DNA from: Cryptomeria japonica
Lineage: Eukaryota; Streptophyta; Pinopsida; Cupressales; Cupressaceae
Length of the DNA stretch: 64,000 nt
Reading direction: 5' to 3'
Assembly: GCF_030272615.1 (NCBI RefSeq)
Contig: NC_081408.1
Span: 337,870,793-337,934,792 of the forward strand
Both the position numbers and the translations under genes were made by a program. Below are positions 42,623 through 55,690 of the stretch, piece by piece. The first letter of the stretch is position 1. Each line of letters begins with the position of its first letter. The notes under the pieces are model-generated. The model searched no databases. It saw only the letters and a list, made by a program, of their open reading frames with translations, and was not told the origin of the DNA.

Positions 42623-43060
42623 AGCTCAACCACATATTAAAAACCATGTTTCACATTATTTAAAAAGAAAGTGGAGCAAAGTAGATAGAAAAGGCTGAAT
42701 TTAACTCGAAAAGGAGGAAGAAGGACAAATCAAAGCCTCACCATCTGACAAAAAGAATCAAATTGAACCTGCACTAATCCTTAGTTAATAAATAAAGTGT
42801 CATTTCCATCATACTAAGACACACGCCAACATCCTTAAAACTCATGCTGAAATTAAAAGATTTGATTTGAAATGATAAGTGAGGTTGGCAGAAGAAGTAG
42901 TATTTGTCCACATGAACGAGAGGGATTGTGATGTGAAAGCAACATGAAATGGAAATTATTAGACTTTCATTTGTGGTAGATGGCTCTGGCCTTCAATGAT
43001 ATGAAATTATGTCATAGTACTTCAATATAATCATTAGTAACTAAATGTAAAATCACTTCA
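42623..43060 (-). other. Spacer and probable 3' end region of LINE copy A
   Basis: No frame of note. T-rich stretches near 43070-43085 precede the RNase H end of LINE A. I cannot see a clear poly-A tail or target duplication for the LINE. Confidence 0.45.
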
Positions 43061-46000
43061 AGAAAGTATAATTTTTTCTTTTTCTACATTTAGAATATGT
43101 TGAAGATGAGGGAACAAGTGTTTGTCTAATTTCCCATTCGTAAACTCCACTTCCACCTGATCACACCCCAAGTTGGCTAAACTATCCACCAATCTATTTC
43201 CCTCTCTATATACATGTTTGATAATATGATTTTCAAAGGAGTCTATTAAATCCCATATTTGATTTAGGACATATCTGATATTCCAATTATATGATTTCCT
43301 ATTTTTACATGCATTTTTTATTAGAGTAGAGTCACCTTCGATATAGATCTTAGTAATTCATATTTTATTTGCTAATGAGAGACCAATCAGAAGGGCTTGA
43401 GGTTTTTCCATGTTATTTGTTCTAGGAGAAAGTGCAGATGATTTATTTTCTGACATTTCTCCCAAATGTTTTCTAAGACAAATACCTACCCATGAATCAC
43501 CTGGATTACCTCTCGACGATCCATCAAAATTCAACTTTGCAAAAGTAGATTGAGGAGGATTCCAATAAGTATGGGCTCTAGCAATACTTGAAATGCCTGT
43601 TGGGGATTGACTACCCATGATTGCTAAACATATGTTTTTCCACTTATTTATTATTTTTCCATCCCATGAAGTAAAAGTTGAGCATCCAACCTAGGTTTTC
43701 TGTACATAAGAGTTTACTACCTTTGAAATTGATTTTTCAATTTCAAAAAATACTTTTTACATCGGTGAAGTAGTCTTTCAGAATATTCTTTTATTTCGTT
43801 CCCACCATATGGATCACATGACTGTTGCTGGGATGATTTTCCAAATGTAGGAGAATCAAGATGACTTCAAGAGGGTAGGACATACTTGAAAGAAATCCCA
43901 AATTGTGTTTGGAAAGGCCATTGACAATTCTAATTTGTTTGTTAAAAAACTCCAACATTGGTGAGCAAAAGGGCATTGGAGAAAAAGATAGTCCACATTC
44001 TCAAATAGCTGGCCACACATGACACATTTAAACTGTTGGGCTATTTGGAGCTTGGTCAGCTTGTTTCTTGTGATAATTCTATTTTAAAGTGATAACCATG
44101 AGAAACATCCTACTTTAGGCATGACTACACTATTCCAACAAAATAAGAAAGCTCTCTGTGATTATTGTTGGTTCATCATGTGTTGAAATGTAGCATATCC
44201 ATTTTGAACTATATATTTTCCATTTGTGGAAGGGGACCATATAATTTTATCTTCCTTGTCTAATAGGTTAGCTATTCTCTGTGATAGAAGTAAACCAACT
44301 AGTCTTCTTAAACCATCTTCAATGTCAATGTCAATATCCTTCCAAATGACTTTCTTAGAGTAAAGAGTAACTCCACTTACATAATTTATTAGCTTATGCC
44401 CCCATTTTTGAATGAAAATTGGTATCACCAGTTGCAATTGAGGAATCTAAGCTAAGGGGGGGGGGGGGAGAATCCATTCCATGAGTCAAACCAAAAGTTA
44501 ACTGATTCCCGATTGTGTATATGTCATGTAATAAATTGAGTCACCACATCTCTGGAAGATAACATAAAATTTCACATTGTTGTACCATTTGGGGAATTTC
44601 AAATGGATAGAATTATAATGGGATTACTTCAGTCCAAGTATTTATCTTGCATGATTTGACACCACTTTGACTCTGATTTTGTATACATTTTCCAGACTAA
44701 TTTTACTCCAAAAGTTTTATTTTGCTTAACTAGATCATGAAGCCCTACCCCTCTTGATTTTTTCCCAAAATCTATATTACTCAAAGAGATTAATGGGATC
44801 TTTTTTCCTTTTGACATATTCCCCTTCCAAAGAAAATTTCTAATGATTTTATCTATCTATGCAATAGAAGACTTTGGACTTTCAAAACTTAAATATAGTA
44901 ATTTGGAATGGTTCATAAAACTAATTTGACAAGAAGAATGCGACCTAAAAGATACAACCACCTAGCCTTCCATGATGATATTCATTGTTTGGTACTTTCA
45001 ATCACATTCCTCAAATAAGATATCTTGTTGGCACCCATGAAAAGAGTTATACCCAAATAACTGCTAGGTAAGTCTTCTATCTTAAAACATAAAGCTTTGA
45101 TGATTTTTTCTGATGGGAACTTTAGTGTTAAGTAAGAAAATAGTAGATTTGAGATGATTGATGTGTTGGCTTGATACCGATGTGTAAAGATCAATAACCC
45201 TCTTGATATGAGTGGCTTCCTGAATTGTTGATTTTCCATATAGAAAAGTGTCATCAATAAATAAATAAAGAGTGACAGATTTGGGTGTGTGTGGAATATG
45301 TATCCCTTGCCAAAGACCCACGTCATGCCTAGCCTTAATCAGTCTACTGAATAATTTTTCCATAATGATAAACAAAAAAGGAGATAATGGATCTCCTTGC
45401 CTAGCTTCCTGAGTGGCTACAAAGAACCCTGTAGGAGTTCCATTTATGATGACTGAAAAATGAGCTCCTGATACACATGCTTGTATCTATTTACACCATT
45501 TTTCAGAAAAACCAAATCTGATCAAAACTTTAAATAACAAACTCCATTTCACCTTGTCATATACCTTCATCATGTCAAGTTTAACTATAAAGGCTAGCAG
45601 ATTTGAGGTGTGGACTGAATGTAGGACCTCATGAGCTATTAAAGCTCCTTCAATAATATCTTTTCTAGGGACAAAACCACCTTGTTTAGGAGAAACAATT
45701 TTGGGAATAAAATGTTGTAGTCTCAAGTATATAGCCTTAGTAAGAAATGGTATTGCATAATGAAATGGGCCTAAACTCAACAAAAGTCTTTGGCTCTCTA
45801 ACCTTTGGTATAATAGCAATGTTTATAGTTTTGAAGTTCTTCAATATTGATGTGCTTCTTCTTGATTCCTCAACTACAACCAATAAGTCAAATCCGATAA
45901 CATCCCAACATTTATGAAAGAATAATGAAGTGAATCCATCCAGGCCTAGAGACATATTTGCCAACAATGAGAAAACCACTTTATTAACCTCTTTAATAGT

Positions 46001-47080
46001 GAAAGGTTTCATTAATTTTTAATTGTCCTGTTGGGAGATAAGATTATGTATGACATCTAGGACTTATGATTCCGTTTGGGTAGAAGCTGAAATAGGAAGA
46101 ATGGTGGGAGATAAATGACTTTTAAAGTAATTAACTCCTTCATTTTGAATGTCTATAGCAGTTTTAAACCCCTAACTTGTGTCAACACCTTTAATGGAGA
46201 AAATTGTTGATGAAGCACGTTTAGACTTGGTTGATGCATGAAAAAACGGTATTCTTATCTCTATCTTTTAGCTATATCTCCCTAGATTTTTGCAGCCAAT
46301 AAACTTCTTCTCTTTTACACAGTTCTTTCTAGATTTCTTGTAGCTATTTTTGCCTATCATATGTAGCTGAATCAAGGCCATGAAGAATAATGAATTTTAG
46401 AATATCTGCTAGCTGATTTTCTATTGCATTTTTCTCCACAAATATGTTTTTAAAAACCTCTACGTTCCAATTGAATTGAACCTTTGTGGGGATAACATTT
46501 TTAAGATCATTGTTTGATAAGAATTAAACAAAGTCCTCGATGGATTTTGGAGGAGAACAAATCCCACTTTTCTTTTCATCTAGCGAGGTGATGGCATTAA
46601 AATCTCCTCCTATGACGACCTTGTGATCTGCAAATTGTTAGACAAGATTTTTAAGGGTATCCTATAACCTCTTTTTCTCATGAGTAGAGGTTGGCCCATA
46701 TACATTAATCATCTTGAATGCGAGATCAAAATTTTGAATGTTGAAGACTTGCCAAATATTTCCCTCAATTATAATGTGTGCAACCATTGTCTTTGGATTC
46801 CAAAGAGTAATGAGCCTTCTTGAGGCTCATGCTGCTGGAACATGGGCAAATTTCCATTTAGTCCATTTGTCTACTATGTGTAAGAATGTTTGAGGGGAGG
46901 TTTTAGTTTCTTGTAACATGACTATGTCTAGCCCTGATGGACCAAGTTGTTTCTTAGCCTTGTTTCGCTTGACAGAGGCAAATTAATGTCTTTGACATTC
47001 CATGAGATTATTTTCATTGATCTCGAGGAGAGAAACATGCCCTCTTTGATGTTATAGATAAGGGAAATTTCCTATCAAGT
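43061..47080 (-). pseudogene. LINE copy A ORF2: endonuclease, RT, zinc knuckle, RNase H (broken)
   Basis: The order on the minus strand is that of plant L1-type LINEs. The endonuclease (about 47060-46500) has WNVRD, MLQETKTS, INVYGPTSTHEKKR and GGDFNAITS. RT (46012-44980) has GLDGFTSLFFHKCW, NIAIIPKVREP, RPISLCN, IVKLDMMKVYDKVKW, QGDPLSPFLFIIM and FIDDTFLYG (catalytic F-x-DD). Zinc knuckle CVMCGQLFENVDYLFLQC lies near 44020. C-terminal RNase H (43618-43070) has LNFDGSSRGNPG and REGNRLVDSLANLG. Frameshifts are many. Compared with B and C it lacks about 340 bp of the endonuclease end at 46466, between TCCA repeats. It is the only copy that retains the 3' half. Confidence 0.88.
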
Positions 47081-47691
47081 GCGATCTGAATGCCTACTTC
47101 TATTTCCTGTCAGATTTTGGTATTTTTGGATTTCTTTCCCTTCGCAGTCTTCAAAGTTTGAATATGAGCTAGGGATTGCATAATAGAGAGTGACTGAGAG
47201 TAATCAAAAGTTGGCTCTATCTACATATTCTCACTTTGATGAACAATATCTTGTTCGACCTCCATTGAGTTCAAGGAGGGGAATTGCATAGAATCTTGGT
47301 GAGTAGATAAAACAAAAGAACTCTCAAATATCAATTCATCATCTATAGACAAATTAAGAGGGTTGTGTTTTTGAGGGTCCCTTATTACTGGCTTCTTTAG
47401 AAATTCCTTTATAATAAGACCATTACTCAACACCTCTTTGGTCCTATTAGATGTCATATCCTCCTTGTTTGATTTAGGAAGTAAAAGTTTATGATCCAAG
47501 TGTGTATCTTCATCATCGAAGTCATCTTGACTTTCTATACTGAAAATTTGTTCTTCTATTTCATCAACCATCTGTGACCCAACTGACTTCAGAAAGACTT
47601 CAGCTATTTTCTCTAAATTGGGAGTATGCAACTTGTTTTTCCCTTGAGCAACATATAATATCTCCTATCGATAGTTATCAGAGTGACCATA
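47081..47691 (-). pseudogene. LINE copy A ORF1, C-terminal part
   Basis: Acidic, Asp/Glu/Ser-rich segment (visible: EEQIFSIESQDDFDDEDTHL, DPQKHNPLNLSIDDELIFES) followed by a basic tail near 47110. It is the part of plant LINE ORF1 beyond the nucleic-acid-binding domain. It is cut from its N-terminal part by the solo LTR at 47692-48759. 47687-47691 (CCATA) is the left target duplication of that LTR. The same segment occurs in copy B (52791-53335). Confidence 0.75.
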
Positions 47692-48759
47692 GGTTAGGAC
47701 CGAGAGGCAATTGAGGAGAGGGGTGATTCCATTGTCTATGAATTACAACCCAAATATGACTTAATCAAACTTGATACTTAATACCAGTAAACCAAACTTA
47801 ATGTTGGTTAACAGATTAACAGTTAATATCAATATCAGTAAAGCTTAAAGCATGAAACAAAAATAGAAACAATATCCACAACACATAACACAGATATTTT
47901 TGATGTGGAAACCCTGTAAGGGGAAAAACCATGGTGGGAAACCTTACCCACAATCAAATGATACTACTGTAGAGAGTATGTGTACATAAATGAGGTGTGC
48001 ACATGCAGAAAGGCCAACCGCCTAGAGCACACTACTCAAATGAGAGTCGCAATGACTACAGTAGGATGGTTAAATCCTAGAATAATGTACTGCTCAAATA
48101 GCATTTCCAATGTTGGATTCAGTATCAGTTAATCTCTGATAATCACCTTCAAACCTTCCTTGAACCTTCAAATGATGTCTTCTTGAATGGCTATGCTTAT
48201 ATTCGCATATACCAAAAACCACACTCTGTTACAATACCATTTTGTGTTACCTTTATCTCATAAATGAGATCTTACATATATACCAAACCTAAGACCAAAT
48301 GTGTAGGTTGGCTTACTAAGAATATTACATTCAAATTAATTATAATTAAGTCAAGATATGATGCATTATGTCGGATAAATAGATTTACAATAATATTCAA
48401 TCAATAAATCATCTCCATAATGTGTTGTGCTGATCTAGAATAGATAATGTGTGTCAGTGCATAACCTAGACCAATTTCCTAGTAACAACAAATATGTGAA
48501 CCTGATTAGACCAATAACCAAAAAACCAAAAACAAATATCCAAACCATGTCTTTGACATAGTGATCTCCAGATGATAACAAGTCTTCATTAGTGCCAGTG
48601 AACAATATAACTTGCCGATGAACCAAATGTCAGTGATTGTGCATAAGTCATTGTCCATGTTGATGAACACAATGTGCCAAAAACATAACCATATCTCTCG
48701 AGAAGGATAAGTGTTGACATCAATGGCAAAACTAATGCAACACATCCATAATACCAACA
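47692..48759 (-). repeat. Solo LTR of the E3 family in LINE copy A
   Basis: 1068 bp, plus-strand borders GGTTAGGACC (TG mutated to GG) and ATACCAACA, colinear with both E3 LTRs. Flanks CCATA (47687-47691) and CTATA (48760-48764) match at 4 of 5 positions. No internal region: the rest was lost by recombination between the two LTRs. Confidence 0.9.
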
Positions 48760-50640
48760 CTATAACATGTATTTGCTTCACTTGAATAATTAGGGTGCAA
48801 CAATGAATCCCCCACTAACTTAGATTCCTTCAAGTGATCAAGAAAACTCCTTGATGTTTCTAATAAAATAGATGGCATTGGACCCTTCGGAACAGATTGT
48901 GATGATTGCAAACCTTCTAACTGAATCAAGTGTTGTTTTGACATACTAAATAAAGAATCATGGAGACAATTTTGATCAAGACCCAATAAGATAATATTAT
49001 TACTAATAGAAATGGGGGATGAAATATTTAGTATTGCTTTCTCAAGAGGAAAATAATGCTTCCCAAAAAAATCCATAACAAGTGTAGGATATAGAAAAAA
49101 TAGAGTACCTCGAGTACCTTTGGGTTCAGAGTATCTGATGAAACTTTAGGAGACTCTGAATACCTGCTACAATCCACTAGATTTGAGCATAGGTCCTCAC
49201 ACACCCATATATTTATTTGTTCTGCATTTGAACATTGAGAGGTGAGATGACCTAGATGAGATGTATGTTGATTTAAAATCTTAGGATCATCTATTACAAC
49301 CTTTTGTACATATAGACCAAAATTTGAAACAATGGTGATCTTCTGAGGGGTTGGCATGGAGATATCCACTAGGATACATACTCTGACTAGTTTGTCTATG
49401 TATTCAAATGAAACTAAATCATGTTGCATGAAAATATCTAGTTGGTTGGGAAAGGATTCTATTAAATCTGGATCTCTGTATTCAAGAGACAATGAAGGAA
49501 AAGAGATCCAAACATGTATGAACTTAATAACCTCCTCTTTGGGATTGAAGTTAGGTATCTAGGGTAGGGTTGACAATCCCATTCCTTCATAGAACCAATG
49601 TTCATATTTGTGCATCCTATCTTGATCATTTTGAGCAACAAAGTAAGCATTGGGGAAACCCTCACCATGATCAATGCAGAAAATATCTTGTAGACCTATC
49701 CATGTATGAAATGCCCACTTATGTAGAGCATTGATGGAGAGAGGGTTAACAGAAATCTTTCCTATTAGGGTTGTGTCCCTTATTATTTTGATCTGAGGAG
49801 ACAAAATTTCTTCCAAAAATACGATCTTAAACAAACCCACATTATCACCTCTGCAACATTGATAGGCTTGGGAGGAGGCTCGCTCTAAATAATGTCCACT
49901 TTCTTCTTCTGACCTATATTTTAAGTATTTCCCTCTTTTTCTGCAAACTTTTTTATATTAGTGGGAAGGAAATGGTGCAAAAAGACCAAGACCCTTCGAA
50001 CTCTGTATGTGTTAATATGCTAGGATCTCTCTATTTGGTTTGAAGGGAGATCCCAATGGTATATTACTAGGGAATGAGGGAAAGCCCTACAAACTTTTAT
50101 TTACACCCTGTTTACCATTGGATATTTGTTCTTTTTCTCATAGCAGGATGTCATTTGAGAAGGTAAGGAATGGTGGAGTAGATGGATCCTTAGAATGATC
50201 TAAAATAACCTTATTGTCATCCCAAAAAGTTCTGTCATCCTAAAAAATATCAAATGTTTCCTGTGTGCTTCTATTCAGGGGATGAGATCTATGGAAGGGT
50301 AACCAATTAGGTTTAAAAAAATTGTACTTGGGTAGCTGGCCTTGTGTGTAGCAAGGGTTAGGGAGAAAACCTTGTGGAAGCCTAAGTTGATTTCTCCAAG
50401 CAGTAGTTTGCCAACTACTTTTAATTCCTATGTTGAAATTGATGTTGTAACCCTATCCATGGTAAAAGCCTGCCTTTTGCTATGTCTCTGCCATCTTCTC
50501 TAATCATCTATGGGAAGCCTGTGCAGGGAACTTTCAAAATAGTTTTTCCCTCCCAAAGCTCCCATCTTAAACTTCCCTCTTGTAAAATCCTATATATTAA
50601 ATGAAATGATGATCATATTCTAATCATTGTCTTTCCTGGC
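48760..50640 (-). pseudogene. LINE copy A ORF1, N-terminal part and 5' region
   Basis: A DUF4283-like fold region (about 49840-49380) reads ISVNPLSINALHKWAFHTW, then WISFPSLSLEYRDPDLIESF and FEYIDKLVRVCILVDIS, the usual ORF1 wording of plant LINEs (RNA-binding, CCHC-type). Its knuckle is near 49190 but damaged. 49990-50590 is the 5' portion, strongly eroded. The last 40 bases (50595-50636) are not LINE but match the Copia RT motif at 58480-58515. Confidence 0.72.
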
Positions 50641-52790
50641 GTTAATCAGTCTACTGAATGATTCTCCCATAATGATAAACAAAAAAGGAGATAATGGATC
50701 TCCTTGCCTAACTCCCTGAGTGGCTGCAAAGAACCCTGTAGAAGTTCCATTTATAATGACTAAAAAATGAGCTCCCGATACTCATGCTTTTATCCATTTA
50801 CACCATTTTTCAGAAAACCTAAATCTAATTAAAACTTTAAATAAGAAACTCCATTTCACCTTGTCATATGCCTTCATCATGTCAAGTTTAACTATAAAGG
50901 CTGGCAGATTTGAGGTGTGGACTGAATGTAGGACCTCATAAGCTATTAAAGCTCCTTCAACAATATCTTTTCTAGGAAAAAAACCACCTTGTTTAGGAGA
51001 AATAATTTTGGGAATCAAATATTGTAGTCTCAAGTATATAGCCTTAGTAAGAATTTTATATGTGGTATTGCACAATGAAATGGGCCTAAACTCAACAAAA
51101 TTCTTTGGCTCTCTGACTTTTGGTATAATAGAAATGTTTGTAGTATTGAAGTTCTTCAATATCAATGTGCTTCTTCTTGATTTCTCAATTACAACCAATA
51201 AGTCAAATCCTACTACATCCTAACATTTCTAAAAGAATAATGAAGTGAATCCATCTAGGCCTGGAGACTTATCTGCTGACAATGAGAAAACCACTTTCTT
51301 AACCTGTTCAATAGTGAAAGGTTTCATTAATTTTGAATTGTCCTATTGGGAGATAAGATGAGGTATGACATCCAAGAATTTTGATTCTATTTAGGTAGAA
51401 GCGGAAATAGGAAGAATGGTGGGAGATAAAAGACTTTTAAAGTAATTGATTCCTTCATTTTGAATGTCTATAGCATTTATAAACTTTTTAACTATGTCAA
51501 CACCATTAATAGAGAAATTTATTGATGAAGAACATTTAGACTTGGCTGATGCATGAAAAAACTTAGTATTCTCATCTACATGTTTTAGCTATAACTCCCA
51601 AGATTTTTACGGCCAATCAACTTCTTCTTTTTTACATAGTTCTTCCTAGATTTCTTGTAGTTGTTTTTGCCTATCATATGTAGTTGAATAAAGGCCATTG
51701 AGAATAATGTATTACTAAATATATGCTAGCTTCTTTTCTAATTCATTTTTCTCCACAAATATGTTTTTAAAAACCTCTATGTTCCACACTTTGATATTCC
51801 CCTTAATGTGCTACATTTTTCTGCCAAACTGAAACATTTTTGTGTCATTATCTTGTGCAGCACCTACCCACCATTGTCTTAGGAGAGGTAAGAAGTGTGG
51901 GTGTCTGAACCACATACTTTCAAACTTTAATGAAGGATGGTGCATAAGAGGGTTGTGAAGATTTGTGAACTGCAATGATATTGCATAATGATTTGAACAT
52001 GTAAGAGGTAGTATGTCGTAGACAAGTTTCATATTGTGTAATAGACAATTCTGAGAAATAATAAACTTATCTAATCTCTCGGCGATTTGTGAGAAGTCCC
52101 TTCTTCTATTTTTCCAAGTGAATGGACCGTTTGTGGGAATAACATCTTTAAGATCATTGTTTGATATGAATGAAACAAATCCCTCGATGGTTTTTGGAGG
52201 AGGAAAAATCCCACTTTTTTTTTCATGTAGTGAGGTGATGGCATTAAAATCTCCTCCTATGATGACCTTATGATCTGCAAATTATTGGACAAGATTTGTT
52301 AGGGTATCCCATAACCTCTTTTTCTCATGGGTAGAGGTTGGCCCATATACATTAATCAGCTTGAATGTAAGATAAAAATTTTGAATGTTGAAGACTTGCC
52401 AAATATTTCCCTCAATTATAATATTTGCAACAACTGTCTTTAGAATCCAAAGAGTAATGAGCCCTCCTAAGGCTCCTGCTACTGGAACATGGGTAGATTT
52501 CCATTTAGTCCATTTATCTACTATTTGTAAGAAAGTTTGAGGGGAGGTTTTAATTTCTTATAACATGAATATGTCTACCCCTGATGGATCAAGTTGTTGC
52601 TTGTCCTTTTTTCTCTTGTCAGAGGCATTACTGCATCTAACATTTCATGAGATGATTTTTACTGATCTTGAGGAGAGGAGCATGCCCCCCTCGATCTTCT
52701 AGATAAGGGAAATTTAGTATGAAGTGTGGTCTAAATGCATTCTTCTATTTCCTCCTAGATTTTGGTCTTTTTGGATTTCTTTCCCTTCCT
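50641..52790 (-). pseudogene. LINE copy B ORF2: endonuclease and part of RT
   Basis: RT from about 51325 (IVKLDMMKAYDKVKWSFLF, NTTNISIIPKVREPKNF) leftwards to QGDPLSPFLFIIM, then cut at 50641 just before the catalytic F-x-DD. The endonuclease (about 52690-51780) keeps the segment that copy A lost. The SDH-type motif near 51985 reads CSNHYAISLQF. Without the catalytic RT half and 3' end this copy could never have been mobile in this form. It does not have the 5' truncation expected of LINE insertion. Confidence 0.82.
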
Positions 52791-53335
52791 AGTTTTTGGA
52801 GTTTGAATTTGAGCTAGGGATTGCATAATCGAGAGTGACTAAGAGTAATCAAAAGTTGGCTCTATTTGCATATTCTCACTTTTATGAACAATATCTGGTT
52901 TAGCCTCCATTGAGTTCAAGGAGAGGAGTGGTATAGAATCTTGGCGAGTAGATAAAAAGGAAGAACTCTGTAATATCAATTCATCATCTATAGACAAATT
53001 AAAAGGGTTGTGTTTTTTAGGGTCCCTTATTATTGGCTTCTTTAACAGTTCCTCTATAATAGGGCCATTAATCAACACCTCTTTGGTCCTATTAGATATC
53101 ATATCCTCCTTGTGTGATTTAAGAAGTAACAGTTTATGATCCAAGTGTGTAACTTCATCTTTGAAGTCATCTTGACTATCTATACTAAAAATTTGTTCTG
53201 CTATTTCATCAACCATCTGTGACCCAACTGACTTCAGAAAGAGTTCAGCTATTTTCTCTAAATTGGGAGTATAAAACTTATTTTTCCCTTGAGAAGAATA
53301 TAATATCTCTCATAGATAATTATCAGAGTGACCAT
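52791..53335 (-). pseudogene. LINE copy B ORF1, C-terminal part
   Basis: Counterpart of 47081-47691 (AEQIFSIDSQDDFKDEVTHL). It ends at the target duplication ACCAT (53331-53335) of the next solo LTR. Confidence 0.75.
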
Positions 53336-54484
53336 TGATAGACTTATAAAGCACTGAGAGGGTGGGTGAATCACTAATAACAAAAGCAATAACACTTTAA
53401 TCCCAAACTGGTGAAAACATTTAAAAAGTTTACTTAAGATTATGCATGCAATCCAAAGTGTTATAGAAACATTCACAGAAAGTAAAATATTCACCATAAT
53501 ACAAGAAATTATACGTGGAAAACCCAACTAGGAAAAACCATGGTGAGATGGAACTCATAATTTAACTATCTGCAGTAATAGGTAACTAACCAGTTAAGGT
53601 CTACAAAGTGCTCTGTTGGGAGTGAATCTTGTTAAAGATCCCAAAGCCATGTTAGGAGCTATACCTAGTTAAAGGCAACCTCAGTGGAGGATTTACATCC
53701 AGGTTAATGAATTATCTTGTTTGAGGATTTGAACAATGAATCTTGTTAGAGCTTGCCTGGTTAAGGGATTTAATTGTTGTAGTGATAAGAAAACAACAAG
53801 TGGTATGATCTAGAAGTAGCACATTCTGCTTGTATAGATCCTTTTCTTCTTACTCAATATTGCATCACCGAGATACTCTATAACTCCAACAAATCACATC
53901 AACTCTTACTCATAACATTACTTGTGTCTCTCTTATCAAAATAACTAATCACAATGCCTTTTTATAGATATTAGATTTCATGTCCGCTTCAAGAACCTCA
54001 ACACATTTTCCTAGGTTTAGTGTATCTAGACAATCTTTCATAACACATCATAGATCACCACCAAAAATGTCAGTTGGAGGTAACACATCATGACCAGTGA
54101 TAACTCATCACACAATTAGGGAAAACTAGTTAGAACATCGATACTGGTTTAGTGTTCACCACGTCAAACTCATATATTGATTGACTACATGTGCCTCCTT
54201 GTCGCTCTCAGCTACATCTTGAAATTGGTAACAATGGAATTGACCAAAAATGATTGTCTTACCAGCATATATCGGTTGTCAACATATACTGTTTTAGACA
54301 CCTTCATACCGGTTGGACTTACTTATACATATGATACTAGTTTGGAATACATAGACTTGGGAGTAGTACTGGTTTGACTCAACTAAGATTACTATGATAA
54401 ATATGAACATATGTGTGTGAATATATGTGCCATCAATGACAACACAAAAAGTCATCCAATACAAAAATCATCATCAAGCCAGCA
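53336..54484 (-). repeat. Solo Copia LTR of another family in LINE copy B
   Basis: 1149 bp, plus-strand borders TGATAGACTT and AAGCCAGCA, perfect target duplication ACCAT (53331-53335 and 54485-54489). It is not colinear with the E3-family LTR at 47692, but shares the GGAAAAACCATGGTGAGATG block and the GAGAGGGTGGGTGAATC block with E2. No internal region. Confidence 0.88.
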
Positions 54485-55690
54485 ACCATAACATGTATCT
54501 TCTTCACTTGAATAACTAGGGTGCAAGAATGAACCCCCCACTAACTTAGATTCCTTCAAGTGATTAGGGAAACTCCTTGATGTTTCTAACAACATTGATG
54601 GAATTGGACCCTTGAGAACAAATTGTGATTTCTGCAGAATCAAGTGTTGTTTTGACATACTAAATAGAGAATCATGGAGACAATCTTGATTAAGACCCAA
54701 TAAGATAATTTTACTACTGATAGAAATGATGAACAAAATATTTGGTATTGCTTTCTTAAGAAGAAAATAATGCTGCTGAAACATGCCATAGAAATGTATT
54801 AAGTGTAGGATATAGAAAAAGTAGAGTACCTCGAGTACCTTTAGGTTCAGAGTATCCGATGGAACTTCTGGAGACTCTCAATACCTACTACAATGCGTTG
54901 GATTTGAATAGAGGTCCTCACATACCTTTATATTTATTTGTTTTTCATTCGAACATTGAGAGGTGAGATGACCTAGATGAGATGTATGTTGATTTACAAT
55001 CTAAGGATCATCTACTACAACCTTTTGTACATATAGATCAAATTTTGAAACAATGGTGATCTTCTGAGGGGTTGGCATGGAGATATCCACCAGGATACAT
55101 ACTTTGACTGGTTTGTCCATGTATTCAAATAGAACTAAATCATGTTGCATGAAAATACGTTGTTGGTTGGGAAAGGATTTTATTAAATCCAGATCTCTGT
55201 ATTCAAGAGGCAGTGAAGGAAAAGAGATCCAAACATGTATGAGCTTAGTAACCTCCTCTTTGGGATTAAATTTAGGTATCTAGGGTAGGGTTGATAGTCC
55301 TATTCCTTTGTAGAACCAATGTCTATATATGTGCACCCTATCTCGATCATTTTGAGAAACAAAGCAATGAACAAAACCCTCACCATGATCAATGTAGAAA
55401 ATATCTTACAGATCTATCCATGTCTAAAATTCCCACTTACGCAAAGCATTAATGGAGAGTGGGTTAACATAAATCTTTCCTATTAGGGTCGTGTCCCTCA
55501 TGATTTTGATCTGAGGAGAAAGAATCTCTTCTAGTTTTATGATCTTAAATAAACCCACATTATCACCTTTGCCAATATTGAAAGGCTTGGGAGGAGGCTC
55601 GGTCTAAATAGTGTTCACTTTCTTCTTTTTGACCCATATTTTAAGTATTTACCTTTTTTCTGCAAACTTTTTTTATATTGGTGGGAAGGA
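54485..55690 (-). pseudogene. LINE copy B ORF1, N-terminal part
   Basis: Counterpart of 48760-49985, ending at GTGGTGCAAAAA near 55696, where copy C begins. Frames are more broken than in A. The DUF4283-like part is recognisable near 55080-55280. Confidence 0.7.
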
